NCBI GenBank assembly: GCA_963784885.1
Contig: CAWATA010000006.1
Location: forward strand, 62,001-126,000
Length of the DNA: 64,000 nucleotides
Direction: 5' to 3'
Source of the DNA: RHKX01 sp963784885
GTDB lineage: Bacteria > Actinomycetota > Thermoleophilia > Solirubrobacterales > 70-9
The notes beneath the pieces are model-generated. The model saw nothing but the letters and a program-made list of their open reading frames with translations, had not been told where the DNA came from and searched no databases. The position numbers and the translations under genes are program-made. Shown piece by piece: positions 8,841-19,261 of this stretch. Position 1 is the stretch's first letter. The number at the start of each line of letters is the position of its first letter.

Positions 8841-10079
8841 ATGACGCGAGGTCCACGGATCGCGCTGCTGATCGCCGCCGCGGTCGCCGCGGGCCTTCTG
8901 TTCCCCGGGGCGGCGGGCGCCCGGCTCGAGCTGACGCGGATCGCGAAGTTCGACGATCCCGTGCAGACCGTTGCCGCGCCCGGCCGCTCGAGTCGCGGAC
9001 TCCTGTTCGTGGCCGAGCGCGGCGGCGTCGTCAGGGTCGTCAAGGGCGGTGAGCCGAGACGGCGCCCGTTCCTCGACATCTCCGGCATCGTCAAGTCGAC
9101 CGACCTCGAACAGGGACTTCTGTCGATCGCCTTCGACCCGCGGTACGAGCGCAACGGGCGGTTCTACGCCTACTACACCGACAGCGCCAACTCGGTCACG
9201 GTCGCCAGCTTCCGCCGCGGTCCCGACCGCCGCCTGCGTGCGGATCCGGCCTCGGCCGAGACGCTCCTCTCGATCCCCCACCCGGCTTCGCTGAACCACA
9301 ACGGCGGCGACCTCGTCTTCGGCCCCGACCGGAACCTCTGGATCAGCACCGGCGACGGCCATCCGGGATGCGATCCGCCCGAGAACGCCCAGAACACCGA
9401 CTCGCTCCTCGGCAAGGTGCTGCGGATCGACCCCGCTGCCCACGGCTACGGGATCCCGGCTGACAACCCCTTCGTCGGCGGCCCCGGAGCCGACGAGATC
9501 TACGCATACGGGCTTCGCAACCCGTTCCGGTTCTCGATCGACCCGCGGCGCGGCGGCACGATCGCGATCGGTGACGTCGGCCAGTTCCACTGGGAGGAGA
9601 TCAACCTGCTGTCGCTCGAAGCGGCGCGAGGCGCGAACTTCGGCTGGGACGCCTACGAGGGCGACGTACCCCTGGTGCTCGAGGGCCCGTGCGCGTCCGA
9701 TCTGCCGACCCCGCCGCCGAGCGATCCGGTCTTCCCGGTCACGACATACCCGCACCTGGCGGAGGACCCCGGCGACTTCAGCGGCTGCGCCGTCATCGGT
9801 GGCGTCATCGTTCGCGACCGGCGGCTGCCCGCCGCAATCCGCGGTCGCTACATCTTCAGCGACCACTGCCGGGGCCGGCTTCGCAGCTTCACCCCGAAGA
9901 CCGACCCGCCGCTCGCAGAGGACGAGCACTACGTCGGCCTCCGCGTCGATTACCCGACCGCGATCACCACCGGGAGGCGCGACCGGATCTATGTGACGAC
10001 GCGGTTCGGCGCGATCTTCCGGATCGACCCGGCACACCGCGGCAGGGCCGAGGCGGCCGGACGACGGGCAACCGGCTGA
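8841..10079 (+). CDS. Soluble PQQ-dependent aldose sugar dehydrogenase family protein (paralogue 3)
   Basis: The 412-residue product begins MTRGPRIALLIAAAVAAG with a Sec signal ending in AGA and then the GSDH beta-propeller. Motifs include LNHNGGDLVFGPD (catalytic His), STGDG, SLLGKVLRIDP, DEIYAYGLRNPFRFSID and GDVGQFHWEEINLL. Compared with paralogue 2 it shares the insertion before the final blades (CASDLPTPPPSDPVFPVTTY), so these two are closest relatives. The start lies 28 bases after the previous stop, with no convincing ribosome site, so it may be read on the same transcript. Confidence 0.9.
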   Translation: MTRGPRIALLIAAAVAAGLLFPGAAGARLELTRIAKFDDPVQTVAAPGRSSRGLLFVAERGGVVRVVKGGEPRRRPFLDISGIVKSTDLEQGLLSIAFDPRYERNGRFYAYYTDSANSVTVASFRRGPDRRLRADPASAETLLSIPHPASLNHNGGDLVFGPDRNLWISTGDGHPGCDPPENAQNTDSLLGKVLRIDPAAHGYGIPADNPFVGGPGADEIYAYGLRNPFRFSIDPRRGGTIAIGDVGQFHWEEINLLSLEAARGANFGWDAYEGDVPLVLEGPCASDLPTPPPSDPVFPVTTYPHLAEDPGDFSGCAVIGGVIVRDRRLPAAIRGRYIFSDHCRGRLRSFTPKTDPPLAEDEHYVGLRVDYPTAITTGRRDRIYVTTRFGAIFRIDPAHRGRAEAAGRRATG

Positions 10080-10097
10080 CCCGCCGGCGGCCCTCGC

Positions 10098-10103
10098 TAC
10101 CCT
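10098..10103 (+). promoter_or_regulatory. -10 element TACCCT, probable leaderless start
   Basis: TACCCT ends six bases before the ATG at 10110 and no ribosome site intervenes, so the transcript of paralogue 4 may begin at its start codon. Confidence 0.5.
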
Positions 10104-10109
10104 CCGGCG

Positions 10110-11297
10110 ATGAACGCCTCGGACTCCCGCGCGGGGGGAGCTGCGATCCTGGCCACCCTGACGGCCCTCCTGCTTCTCCTGGCGCCGGCCGCGACGGCCC
10201 CGGGAGCGACTGCGCGGGCGAGCGTCGCCGCGAAGCAGATCGGCCGGTTCGCGCAGCCGGTGTTCATCGCCGGCCCGCCCCGCTCGCGCGGCCTGCTCTT
10301 CGTCGTCGAGAAAGAGGGGCGGATCGTCTCGATCGGGCGCAAGGGCGGAAAGCGAACGTTCCTCGACATCCGCAACCGGGTCGCATCGGACGGGGAGCGC
10401 GGCCTGCTCTCGGTCGCCTTCGCGCCCGACTACGCGAAGAGCCGGCGCTTCTACGTCTATTACACCGACGAACGGGGGGACATCGTCGTGGCCGAGTTCC
10501 GGCGCTCCCGCAAGGACCGGCGGCGGGCGCTCGCGAAGAGCCGCAGGAAGGTCATCAGAATCCCCCATCGCGACGCCGCCAACCACAACGGCGGTCAGGT
10601 CCAGTTCGGCCCCGACGGCTACCTGTACCTGGCGACCGGCGACGGCGGCGGCTCCGGAGACCCGCCGGAGAACGCGCAGAACCTCGACGTCCTGCTCGGA
10701 AAGCTGCTGCGGATCGACCCGCGGCGCAGCAACGGGAGGCCCTACACGGTCCCCGGCTCGAACCCGTTCATCGGCGCGCCCGGCCGCGACGAGATCTACT
10801 CCTACGGGCTCCGCAATCCCTATCGGTTCTCGTTCGACCGCGACGGCGGCCACCTGGTCATCGGTGACGTCGGCCAGAACCGCTGGGAGGAGGTCGACTG
10901 GCTGACCCCGGCGGCGGCGCGAGGCGCGAACTTCGGCTGGGACGCCTACGAGGGTTTCTGGCCGTTCGACGATCCCGACGCCAGTCCGGCCCCGGCCGGA
11001 CCGGTGACCGAGCCGATCGCTCAGTTCGGCCACACGGACGGAAACTGCGCGATCACCGGCGGTTACGTCTACCGGGGGCCGAAGGTGCCGGCCCTCCGCG
11101 GGCGCTACGTCTACGCCGACTACTGCCGCGGTCAGATCCGCAGCCTGGTCCCGGAGCAGCCGCGCGCGCGGGGCGACGCGCCGGTCGGACTGCCGAACTA
11201 CAACGCGATCTCCACGTTCGGCGAGGACGCGAGGGGGAACCTCTACTTCGCCAGCCTCACCGGCGGGCAGGTCTACGAGCTCGTCGCGGGCCGGTAA
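10110..11297 (+). CDS. Soluble PQQ-dependent aldose sugar dehydrogenase family protein (paralogue 4)
   Basis: The 395-residue product has a long hydrophobic Sec signal (ILATLTALLLLLAPAATA) and the GSDH propeller: ANHNGGQVQFGPDGYLYLATGDGG, split here as the catalytic NHNGG and the GDGG loop, then LLGKLLRIDP, DEIYSYGLRNPYRFSFD and GDVGQNRWEEVDWL. A GNCAITGGYVYRG segment with Cys matches the disulfide-bearing blade seen also in paralogues 1 and 2. It lacks the insertion of paralogues 2 and 3 and is nearer to paralogue 1. It meets the small minus-strand gene at 11298 end to end, with no space between the stop codons. Confidence 0.9.
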   Translation: MNASDSRAGGAAILATLTALLLLLAPAATAPGATARASVAAKQIGRFAQPVFIAGPPRSRGLLFVVEKEGRIVSIGRKGGKRTFLDIRNRVASDGERGLLSVAFAPDYAKSRRFYVYYTDERGDIVVAEFRRSRKDRRRALAKSRRKVIRIPHRDAANHNGGQVQFGPDGYLYLATGDGGGSGDPPENAQNLDVLLGKLLRIDPRRSNGRPYTVPGSNPFIGAPGRDEIYSYGLRNPYRFSFDRDGGHLVIGDVGQNRWEEVDWLTPAAARGANFGWDAYEGFWPFDDPDASPAPAGPVTEPIAQFGHTDGNCAITGGYVYRGPKVPALRGRYVYADYCRGQIRSLVPEQPRARGDAPVGLPNYNAISTFGEDARGNLYFASLTGGQVYELVAGR

Positions 11298-11519
11298 CTA
11301 GCCGAGGCGAACGTATCCGGCGAAGGGCTCTGCGCCCTTGCGCCGCACGTCGGCGAGCGTGAAGACGTGGTCGCGGTCGCCATCGAGGCGGGCCGGCTTC
11401 TCTTCACCCTCCGGCACCAGCCTGGTGCCGTCTGCAAGCTCCAGCACCTGCGCGCTCACCGATGCCGTACGGGCGTCTTCGGTTGCTGTCGCGTGTGCTG
11501 CCATCTCGATTGACCACAT
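11298..11519 (-). CDS. Small hypothetical protein (about 68-73 residues)
   Basis: I do not recognise this small protein. From the ATG at 11519 it has 73 residues. A second ATG at 11504 gives 68 (MAAHATATEDARTASVSAQV). The C-terminal part, LADGTRLVPEGEEKPARLDG then HVFTLADVRRKGAEPFAGYV, alternates charged and hydrophobic residues and looks like a small beta-rich fold. It has no signal peptide or membrane helix. The region upstream is unusually AT-rich for this chromosome and holds a CRP-like palindrome, which supports it being a real, regulated gene. It is convergent with the last sugar dehydrogenase. Confidence 0.5.
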   Translation of the reverse strand: MWSIEMAAHATATEDARTASVSAQVLELADGTRLVPEGEEKPARLDGDRDHVFTLADVRRKGAEPFAGYVRLG

Positions 11520-11565
11520 TAGCGGATGCTAACCGGAAATTTGCAATCTAAATGCCGATTTGCAG

Positions 11566-11581
11566 CGTGATTTTCGTCACA
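11566..11581. promoter_or_regulatory. CRP/FNR-like operator, CGTGA-N6-TCACA
   Basis: The palindrome CGTGA-TTTTCG-TCACA matches the classical TGTGA-N6-TCACA site with one mismatch. It lies 47-62 bases upstream of the small minus-strand gene that starts at 11519, in a 50-base AT-rich pocket that also carries two ATTTGCA repeats (11549-11563 region). A TTAGC-GGAT-GCTAA palindrome at 11519-11532 overlaps the gene start. Which regulator binds is unknown. Confidence 0.45.
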
Positions 11582-11587
11582 CGGACC

Positions 11588-11614
11588 CCAAACCCGCCAT
11601 CGGGGCGGGTTTGG
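11588..11614. terminator. Strong GC hairpin between the ferritin-like gene and the small-gene promoter
   Basis: CCAAACCCGCC (11588-11598) and GGCGGGTTTGG (11604-11614) form a perfect 11-bp stem with a five-base loop. It follows the 3' end of the minus-strand ferritin-like gene (11684). The T-rich right arm is on the plus strand, but there is no long U tract, so this would be a tail-less terminator of the kind seen in actinobacteria. Confidence 0.6.
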
Positions 11615-11683
11615 TGGCCATACGAACACAACCCGACCCAATGGACGGATCCGGCGTTCGCCGAGATCGGTGATCCCGGGACG

Positions 11684-12187
11684 TCAGGCCAACCCCTCGG
11701 CCTCGTACTCCCGGAGGAAGCCCTCGAACTCGCGCATGTGTCCCTGCTCGTCACGCAGGATCGCGATCATCATGTCCTCGGTGACGGGATCGACCTCGGC
11801 CGCGAACTCGCGGATCTCGTTGTAGTAGGAGATCGCGCCGGCCTCGGCCGTGATCACCCCGCGGATGACGTGCGGGATGTCGGTCTGCCGGCCCGGCGGC
11901 TGCAGGTAGTCCTGCTCAGCGGCGAACTGCCGCGAGCCCGGGACGACGCCGTAGAGCTCCTTGATCCGGGCCGCGAACTGCTGGGCGTGGCCGAGCTCCT
12001 CGCTGATGTCGGCGGCCAGGGACTGCTTGATCTCCTGTGCGCGGACGCCGTCGGGATTGACGGAGTTGGCGACGTAGCTCATCACCGTCTCGATCTCCAT
12101 CCAGTAGGCCTTCTCGAGCATCCGGACGAGCTTCTCGCGATCCTCGCTGTTGTCGTCGGAGAGAATCCCTCGCGAAACTTCTGACAC
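11684..12187 (-). CDS. Ferritin-like (bacterioferritin/Dps-type) di-iron protein
   Basis: The 167-residue, mostly helical protein has the four-helix pattern with carboxylate/histidine iron ligands: EIETVM on helix 1, EELGHAQQ on helix 2, EAGAISYYNEI on helix 3 and EQGHMREFE on helix 4. The paired ExxH motifs (EELGH, DEQGH) are those of ferritin-like di-iron centres. It is a cytosolic protein, likely for iron storage or oxidative stress protection. The start is a GTG at 12185-12187 with AGGAG seven bases upstream. It is divergent from the alpha/beta hydrolase at 12259. Confidence 0.82.
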   Translation of the reverse strand: MSEVSRGILSDDNSEDREKLVRMLEKAYWMEIETVMSYVANSVNPDGVRAQEIKQSLAADISEELGHAQQFAARIKELYGVVPGSRQFAAEQDYLQPPGRQTDIPHVIRGVITAEAGAISYYNEIREFAAEVDPVTEDMMIAILRDEQGHMREFEGFLREYEAEGLA

Positions 12188-12258
12188 TTGTGGTTCTCCT
12201 CGGTCTTACGGGCGAATCCGCGGTCACATCGGCGGTACTCGCTAGAAATTCAGGTCGA

Positions 12259-13140
12259 ATGACACCTACCCAACGGACGCCGGGGCTAACCGAACAGCGG
12301 AGGGAACTCGCTGGAGCCGAGACGCGCATGCTGACGGTCCCCGGCGATGGACCGCCGCTCCTGCTGCTCCACGGCTACGCCGACAGCGCCGACACCTGGA
12401 GGGCGATGCTCGACCGGTTCGGAGCCGCCGGGCGCGCCGCCGCCGCGCTCGATCTCCGCGGCTTCGGCACCGCCGACCCGCTCGACCCGCTCGGCCTGCT
12501 GATGCCGCAGTGGGATCAGATGGTCGCCGCAGCCGTCTCCGAGCTCGCGGCCGAACACGGCAGCGAGGTCTTCGTCGTCGGGAACTCGCTGGGGGGCGCG
12601 CTGTCGCTGCGGGCCGCCGAGCGCGGGGACCTGCCGGTGGCGGGGATCGTCCCGATCGCTCCCGCCGGCCTCCACATGGCCTCCTGGTTCTCGGCGATCG
12701 AGGGCGAATGGCTCGTCCGGATCCTTCGCCTCTCCCCCGTCCCCGTTCCCGACCTGATCGTCAAGCCGATCGTCGGCCGCGTCTACCGGACCCTCGCGTT
12801 CGGCGACCCCGGTGGCGCGGACGCCGGGGTCGTCGAGACGTTCACCGGCCACATCTCGAGCTTCGCCCGGAGCATGGGCGTGCTCGACATCGGCCGCCGT
12901 CTCCTTCCCGAGCTCGATGATCCGTTCGAGCTCGACCGGATCGACTGCCCGCTGCTGCTGATCTGGGGCGAGCGCGACCGGATGGTCTTCACGACCGGCG
13001 CCGAGCGGGTCCTGCGGACCGTCGACTACTCCGACATCGAGGTGATCCCCGACTGCGGCCACTGCCCGCAGGTCGAGGTTCCCGATCTGCTCGCCGAGCT
13101 CCTGCTCGGCTTCCCGGACAACCTCGAGTACGCACCCTGA
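12259..13140 (+). CDS. Alpha/beta hydrolase
   Basis: From the ATG at 12259 the product has 293 residues. The LLLLHGYADSADTW oxyanion region, the nucleophile elbow GNSLGG, the acid segment LLLIWGERDRM and the catalytic His in DCGHCPQVE show a complete triad of the esterase/C-C hydrolase type. There is no signal peptide. An in-frame start further upstream (12190) would overlap the promoter region of the divergent ferritin-like gene and adds nothing conserved. The substrate is not predictable. It is convergent with metH, and a hairpin lies between the two ends. Confidence 0.85.
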   Translation: MTPTQRTPGLTEQRRELAGAETRMLTVPGDGPPLLLLHGYADSADTWRAMLDRFGAAGRAAAALDLRGFGTADPLDPLGLLMPQWDQMVAAAVSELAAEHGSEVFVVGNSLGGALSLRAAERGDLPVAGIVPIAPAGLHMASWFSAIEGEWLVRILRLSPVPVPDLIVKPIVGRVYRTLAFGDPGGADAGVVETFTGHISSFARSMGVLDIGRRLLPELDDPFELDRIDCPLLLIWGERDRMVFTTGAERVLRTVDYSDIEVIPDCGHCPQVEVPDLLAELLLGFPDNLEYAP

Positions 13141-13145
13141 CGACG

Positions 13146-13163
13146 GCCGCGCGACCGCGCGGC
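13146..13163. terminator. Bidirectional GC hairpin between hydrolase and metH ends
   Basis: GCCGCGC (13146-13152) and GCGCGGC (13157-13163) form a perfect 7-bp stem with a GACC loop in the 31-base gap between two convergent genes. It has no U tract. Confidence 0.55.
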
Positions 13164-13171
13164 GCCGAGGT

Positions 13172-16771
<3,600 letters not shown>

Positions 16772-16773
16772 CG

Positions 16774-16786
16774 GGAGGTCACCTCC
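16774..16786 (-). promoter_or_regulatory. Shine-Dalgarno-sequestering hairpin before metH
   Basis: On the minus strand GGAGG-TGA-CCTCC ends two bases before the metH ATG. The ribosome site GGAGG can pair with CCTCC. The GG of the site is also the last part of the riboswitch P1 strand GATGG. This gives a simple route from aptamer folding to translational control. Confidence 0.6.
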
Positions 16787-16881
16787 ATCGTTCCCGGCTG
16801 TCGCACCGTGTCCCGCCGATCCTCAGGCGATGCCGGTTGCGGCGGCTTCCGAGGTCCGGGTCCCTCAGCCGCTCTGGATGG
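16785..16881 (-). promoter_or_regulatory. SAM-I (S-box) riboswitch aptamer upstream of metH
   Basis: Reading the minus strand from 16881, the leader has CCATCCAGAGCGG, CTGAGGGACC, GGACCTCGGAAGCC, GCCGCAACCGGC, then after a variable arm ACACGGTGCGACAGCC and GGGAACGATGG. These reproduce the S-box signature in order: AGAG..GG..GAGGGA, GG.CC, GAAgCC, GCAACC, GGTGC and the closing strand. P1 forms between CCATC (5') and GATGG (3'). The S-box is known to bind S-adenosylmethionine and to turn off methionine genes. The gene it controls here, metH, is a textbook target. Confidence 0.93.
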
Positions 16882-16891
16882 GCGAGCACCA

Positions 16892-16897
16892 AGAATA
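16892..16897 (-). promoter_or_regulatory. -10 element TATTCT of the metH transcript
   Basis: TATTCT on the minus strand ends 10 bases before the first paired base of the riboswitch, so transcription would begin right at the aptamer. No clear -35 box was seen. Confidence 0.5.
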
Positions 16898-16924
16898 GCG
16901 GCGCCGGAACGCCCGGCTGCGGGC

Positions 16925-19246
16925 CTAGGCGCGCATCCTCTCGTCCGGCTTGCTGAGCGGCTGCAACCGCACCGGCGCGGCACTGAGGGCGCGCAGCCGA
17001 ACGTCGGACCAGCTCATGCCCTCGCGGACGAGCGCCGGGACGCCGAGGCCGACGGCCGTCGCGATCTCGACCGCCTGGAGGATGACTCCGTAGGCGAGCG
17101 CGTCGGCTGCGCCGACGCCGTAGCCGGTCGTGAGCACGCTGATGACGGCGAGCTGGAAGACGCCGATGTTCGAAGGGGTCGCGGGGACGACCGCGGTGAC
17201 GTTGACCGCGAAGAGGACCGCCGCGGCACCGCCGATCCCCATCGCGCCGTCGAGGCCCATCGCGACGGCGAGGGCGTAGCAGGCCGCGACCTGGATGGCC
17301 CATGCGATCAGCTGCAGCGCGCCGGCCACGGGAGCCCGCCGGGGGTCGCGGAAGACTGCGAGGCCGGTGCGAACCCGGACGAGCGCGTCGCGGGCCATCT
17401 CGGCGAGCCGGGCGATGCGGCCGCTGCCGGAGCGGCGGACGACCGCCGGGGCGGCGACCACGGCGACCAGCAGCATCGCCGGCGCGAGGCTGACCAGGAA
17501 GAGGTGCTCGGAGGTCCGGTGAAAGAGGTCCGTCGAGCTGACGATGATGGCACCGAGCAGGACCAGCGCGAGGATGTTGAACACCGTCTGGCTGACGAGC
17601 GTGCCGAGCAGGATCGGGAACGTCTCGCGGAAGCGACCGATCCGCCGCGCGATGATCATCGCTCGGGCAGGCTCGCCGAGTCGCGCGGGCAGGGTCGCCG
17701 ACATCAGCACCCCGATCATCGTCGCCGAGGTGAAGTCCCGGCGGCGAAGCACCGCGGCGGGCATCGCCGAGCGGGCCGTCTGAAACCAAGCGCCGGCGCG
17801 GAAGAACATCGACAGGCACATGAAGGCCGTCGCGACCGCGACCCATGCGTAGTCGGAGCGGACGGCGCTCTCGACCACCGAGTCGAATCCGATCCGGCGA
17901 GCGGCGAGAAGGGTCAGCCCGAAGCCGACGGCGACGCCGGCGCCGAGCCCGATCCGGCGGGCGATCCGGCGACGGCGCGATGTGGTGTCGACCGGGATCG
18001 GCTCCGGCGACGGAATCCGCGCCGCCGGAGCGCGCGGCAGGCCGTCGGCGGGAGCGAACCCGTACCGCTGGGCGATCCTGGTCATCCGGTCGGCCGGGCG
18101 GGGAACGGCGAGCGCCCGCTCGTAGACCCGCTCGACGCGGGCCGCGATCCGCGGCCAGGCGAACCGCTCGGCGCTCTCGCGCGCCGCGGCCCCCATCTCG
18201 GCGCGGCGGTGCGGCTCGACGTGCAGCTTCAGCAGCTCCTCGGCGAGCCGCTGCGGGTCGCCTGGCGGGATCAGGACGCCGTCGACGCCGTTCTCGACGA
18301 CGTCGGAGTAGCCGGCGATCTCCGATGCCACGACCGGGGTCCCGGCCGCGAACGCCTCGGTCAGGACCATCCCGAAGCTCTCTCCGGACAGCGACGGCGC
18401 GCAGAGAACGTCGGCGCCGGCGAGCTCGGACCAGAGTCGTTCGCGTGAGACGGCGCCGAGAGCGTCGATGTGCTCGATCGCATCGGGGTCGGCGAGGTTG
18501 CGAACGATGTCCTCCGGCGCGGTCCCGACGACGATCAGCCGCGACGGGATGTGCTCGACGAGCGCCTCGAAGGCACGGAGCAGCACCGGCAGGCCCTTGC
18601 GCTCCTCGGCGCGGCCGACGAAGAGGAGGCGAAGCTCATCCGAATCGGGTCCGGCGGCCGACTCCGACTGCACCGGCAGGCCGACGTCGACGCCGTTGGG
18701 AATGATCTCGTAGTTGCCCCCGTACCAGCGCCGGCCCGTCCACTCCGCCGCCTCGGAGACGGCGATGCGGGCGCTGAGCTGGTTGAACCTCCGGCGGGCG
18801 CCGAGGCCGATCGCGATCTGCTGGGGCAGGAACTTGGGCGCGTAGGCGTGGAAGGTGCCGACGACCGGAGCGCCCGCGAAGCCGCTGGCGTCCCAACCGA
18901 GGGTCGGCGCCGGCGGCTCCTGGACGTGGACGACGTCGAAGGCACCGTCGCGCAGCTCTCGGCGAAGCTTCGCGATCGCGTCGGGGAAGACGGAGAGGTT
19001 CGAGACGGCGCCGTTGGCGCCGAACCCGACGGTGCGCCCGAGCGACGTCAGATAATCCGGCATCGGCCGGATGCGCGGAGCGGCGCCGCGGTGGAGCGTA
19101 AGGCTGAGGCGGTCCGGCGGGTCCCAAGGCGAGAGGACCCGGACTTCGTTTCCCCTCCCGATCAGATGCTCGGCCAGTGCCTGGGTGTGCCGGTTGACGC
19201 CCCCCTCGTACGTCCACGAGTAGGGAGTGACGAGGGCTATTCGCAT
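16925..19246 (-). CDS. GT4 glycosyltransferase (PimA-like) fused to UPF0104/LPG-synthase-type membrane domain
   Basis: The 773-residue protein joins two modules. Residues 1-380 are a GT-B fold GT4 enzyme resembling phosphatidylinositol mannosyltransferase: the start MRIALVTPYSWTYEGGVNRH, the donor-site motif LFVGRAEERKG, and the EX7E element ESFGMVLTE. Residues about 430-750 hold seven to eight membrane helices of the UPF0104 (lysylphosphatidylglycerol synthase TM/flippase-like) family, with SATLPARLGEPARAMI and VVPATPSNIGVFQ as family motifs. The fusion suggests glycosylation of a membrane lipid coupled to its handling in the bilayer. The donor and acceptor are unknown. It is 15 bases downstream of the next membrane protein, so the pair is likely co-transcribed. 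Confidence 0.88.
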   Translation of the reverse strand: MRIALVTPYSWTYEGGVNRHTQALAEHLIGRGNEVRVLSPWDPPDRLSLTLHRGAAPRIRPMPDYLTSLGRTVGFGANGAVSNLSVFPDAIAKLRRELRDGAFDVVHVQEPPAPTLGWDASGFAGAPVVGTFHAYAPKFLPQQIAIGLGARRRFNQLSARIAVSEAAEWTGRRWYGGNYEIIPNGVDVGLPVQSESAAGPDSDELRLLFVGRAEERKGLPVLLRAFEALVEHIPSRLIVVGTAPEDIVRNLADPDAIEHIDALGAVSRERLWSELAGADVLCAPSLSGESFGMVLTEAFAAGTPVVASEIAGYSDVVENGVDGVLIPPGDPQRLAEELLKLHVEPHRRAEMGAAARESAERFAWPRIAARVERVYERALAVPRPADRMTRIAQRYGFAPADGLPRAPAARIPSPEPIPVDTTSRRRRIARRIGLGAGVAVGFGLTLLAARRIGFDSVVESAVRSDYAWVAVATAFMCLSMFFRAGAWFQTARSAMPAAVLRRRDFTSATMIGVLMSATLPARLGEPARAMIIARRIGRFRETFPILLGTLVSQTVFNILALVLLGAIIVSSTDLFHRTSEHLFLVSLAPAMLLVAVVAAPAVVRRSGSGRIARLAEMARDALVRVRTGLAVFRDPRRAPVAGALQLIAWAIQVAACYALAVAMGLDGAMGIGGAAAVLFAVNVTAVVPATPSNIGVFQLAVISVLTTGYGVGAADALAYGVILQAVEIATAVGLGVPALVREGMSWSDVRLRALSAAPVRLQPLSKPDERMRA

Positions 19247-19261
19247 CGTGTCCGGATGAGC

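Noticed and set aside
8775..11033. 752-codon minus-strand frame over sugar dehydrogenase copies 3 and 4
   Set aside because: It lies opposite to two genes with signal peptides and catalytic motifs. Its repeats mirror the tandem paralogues on the other strand.
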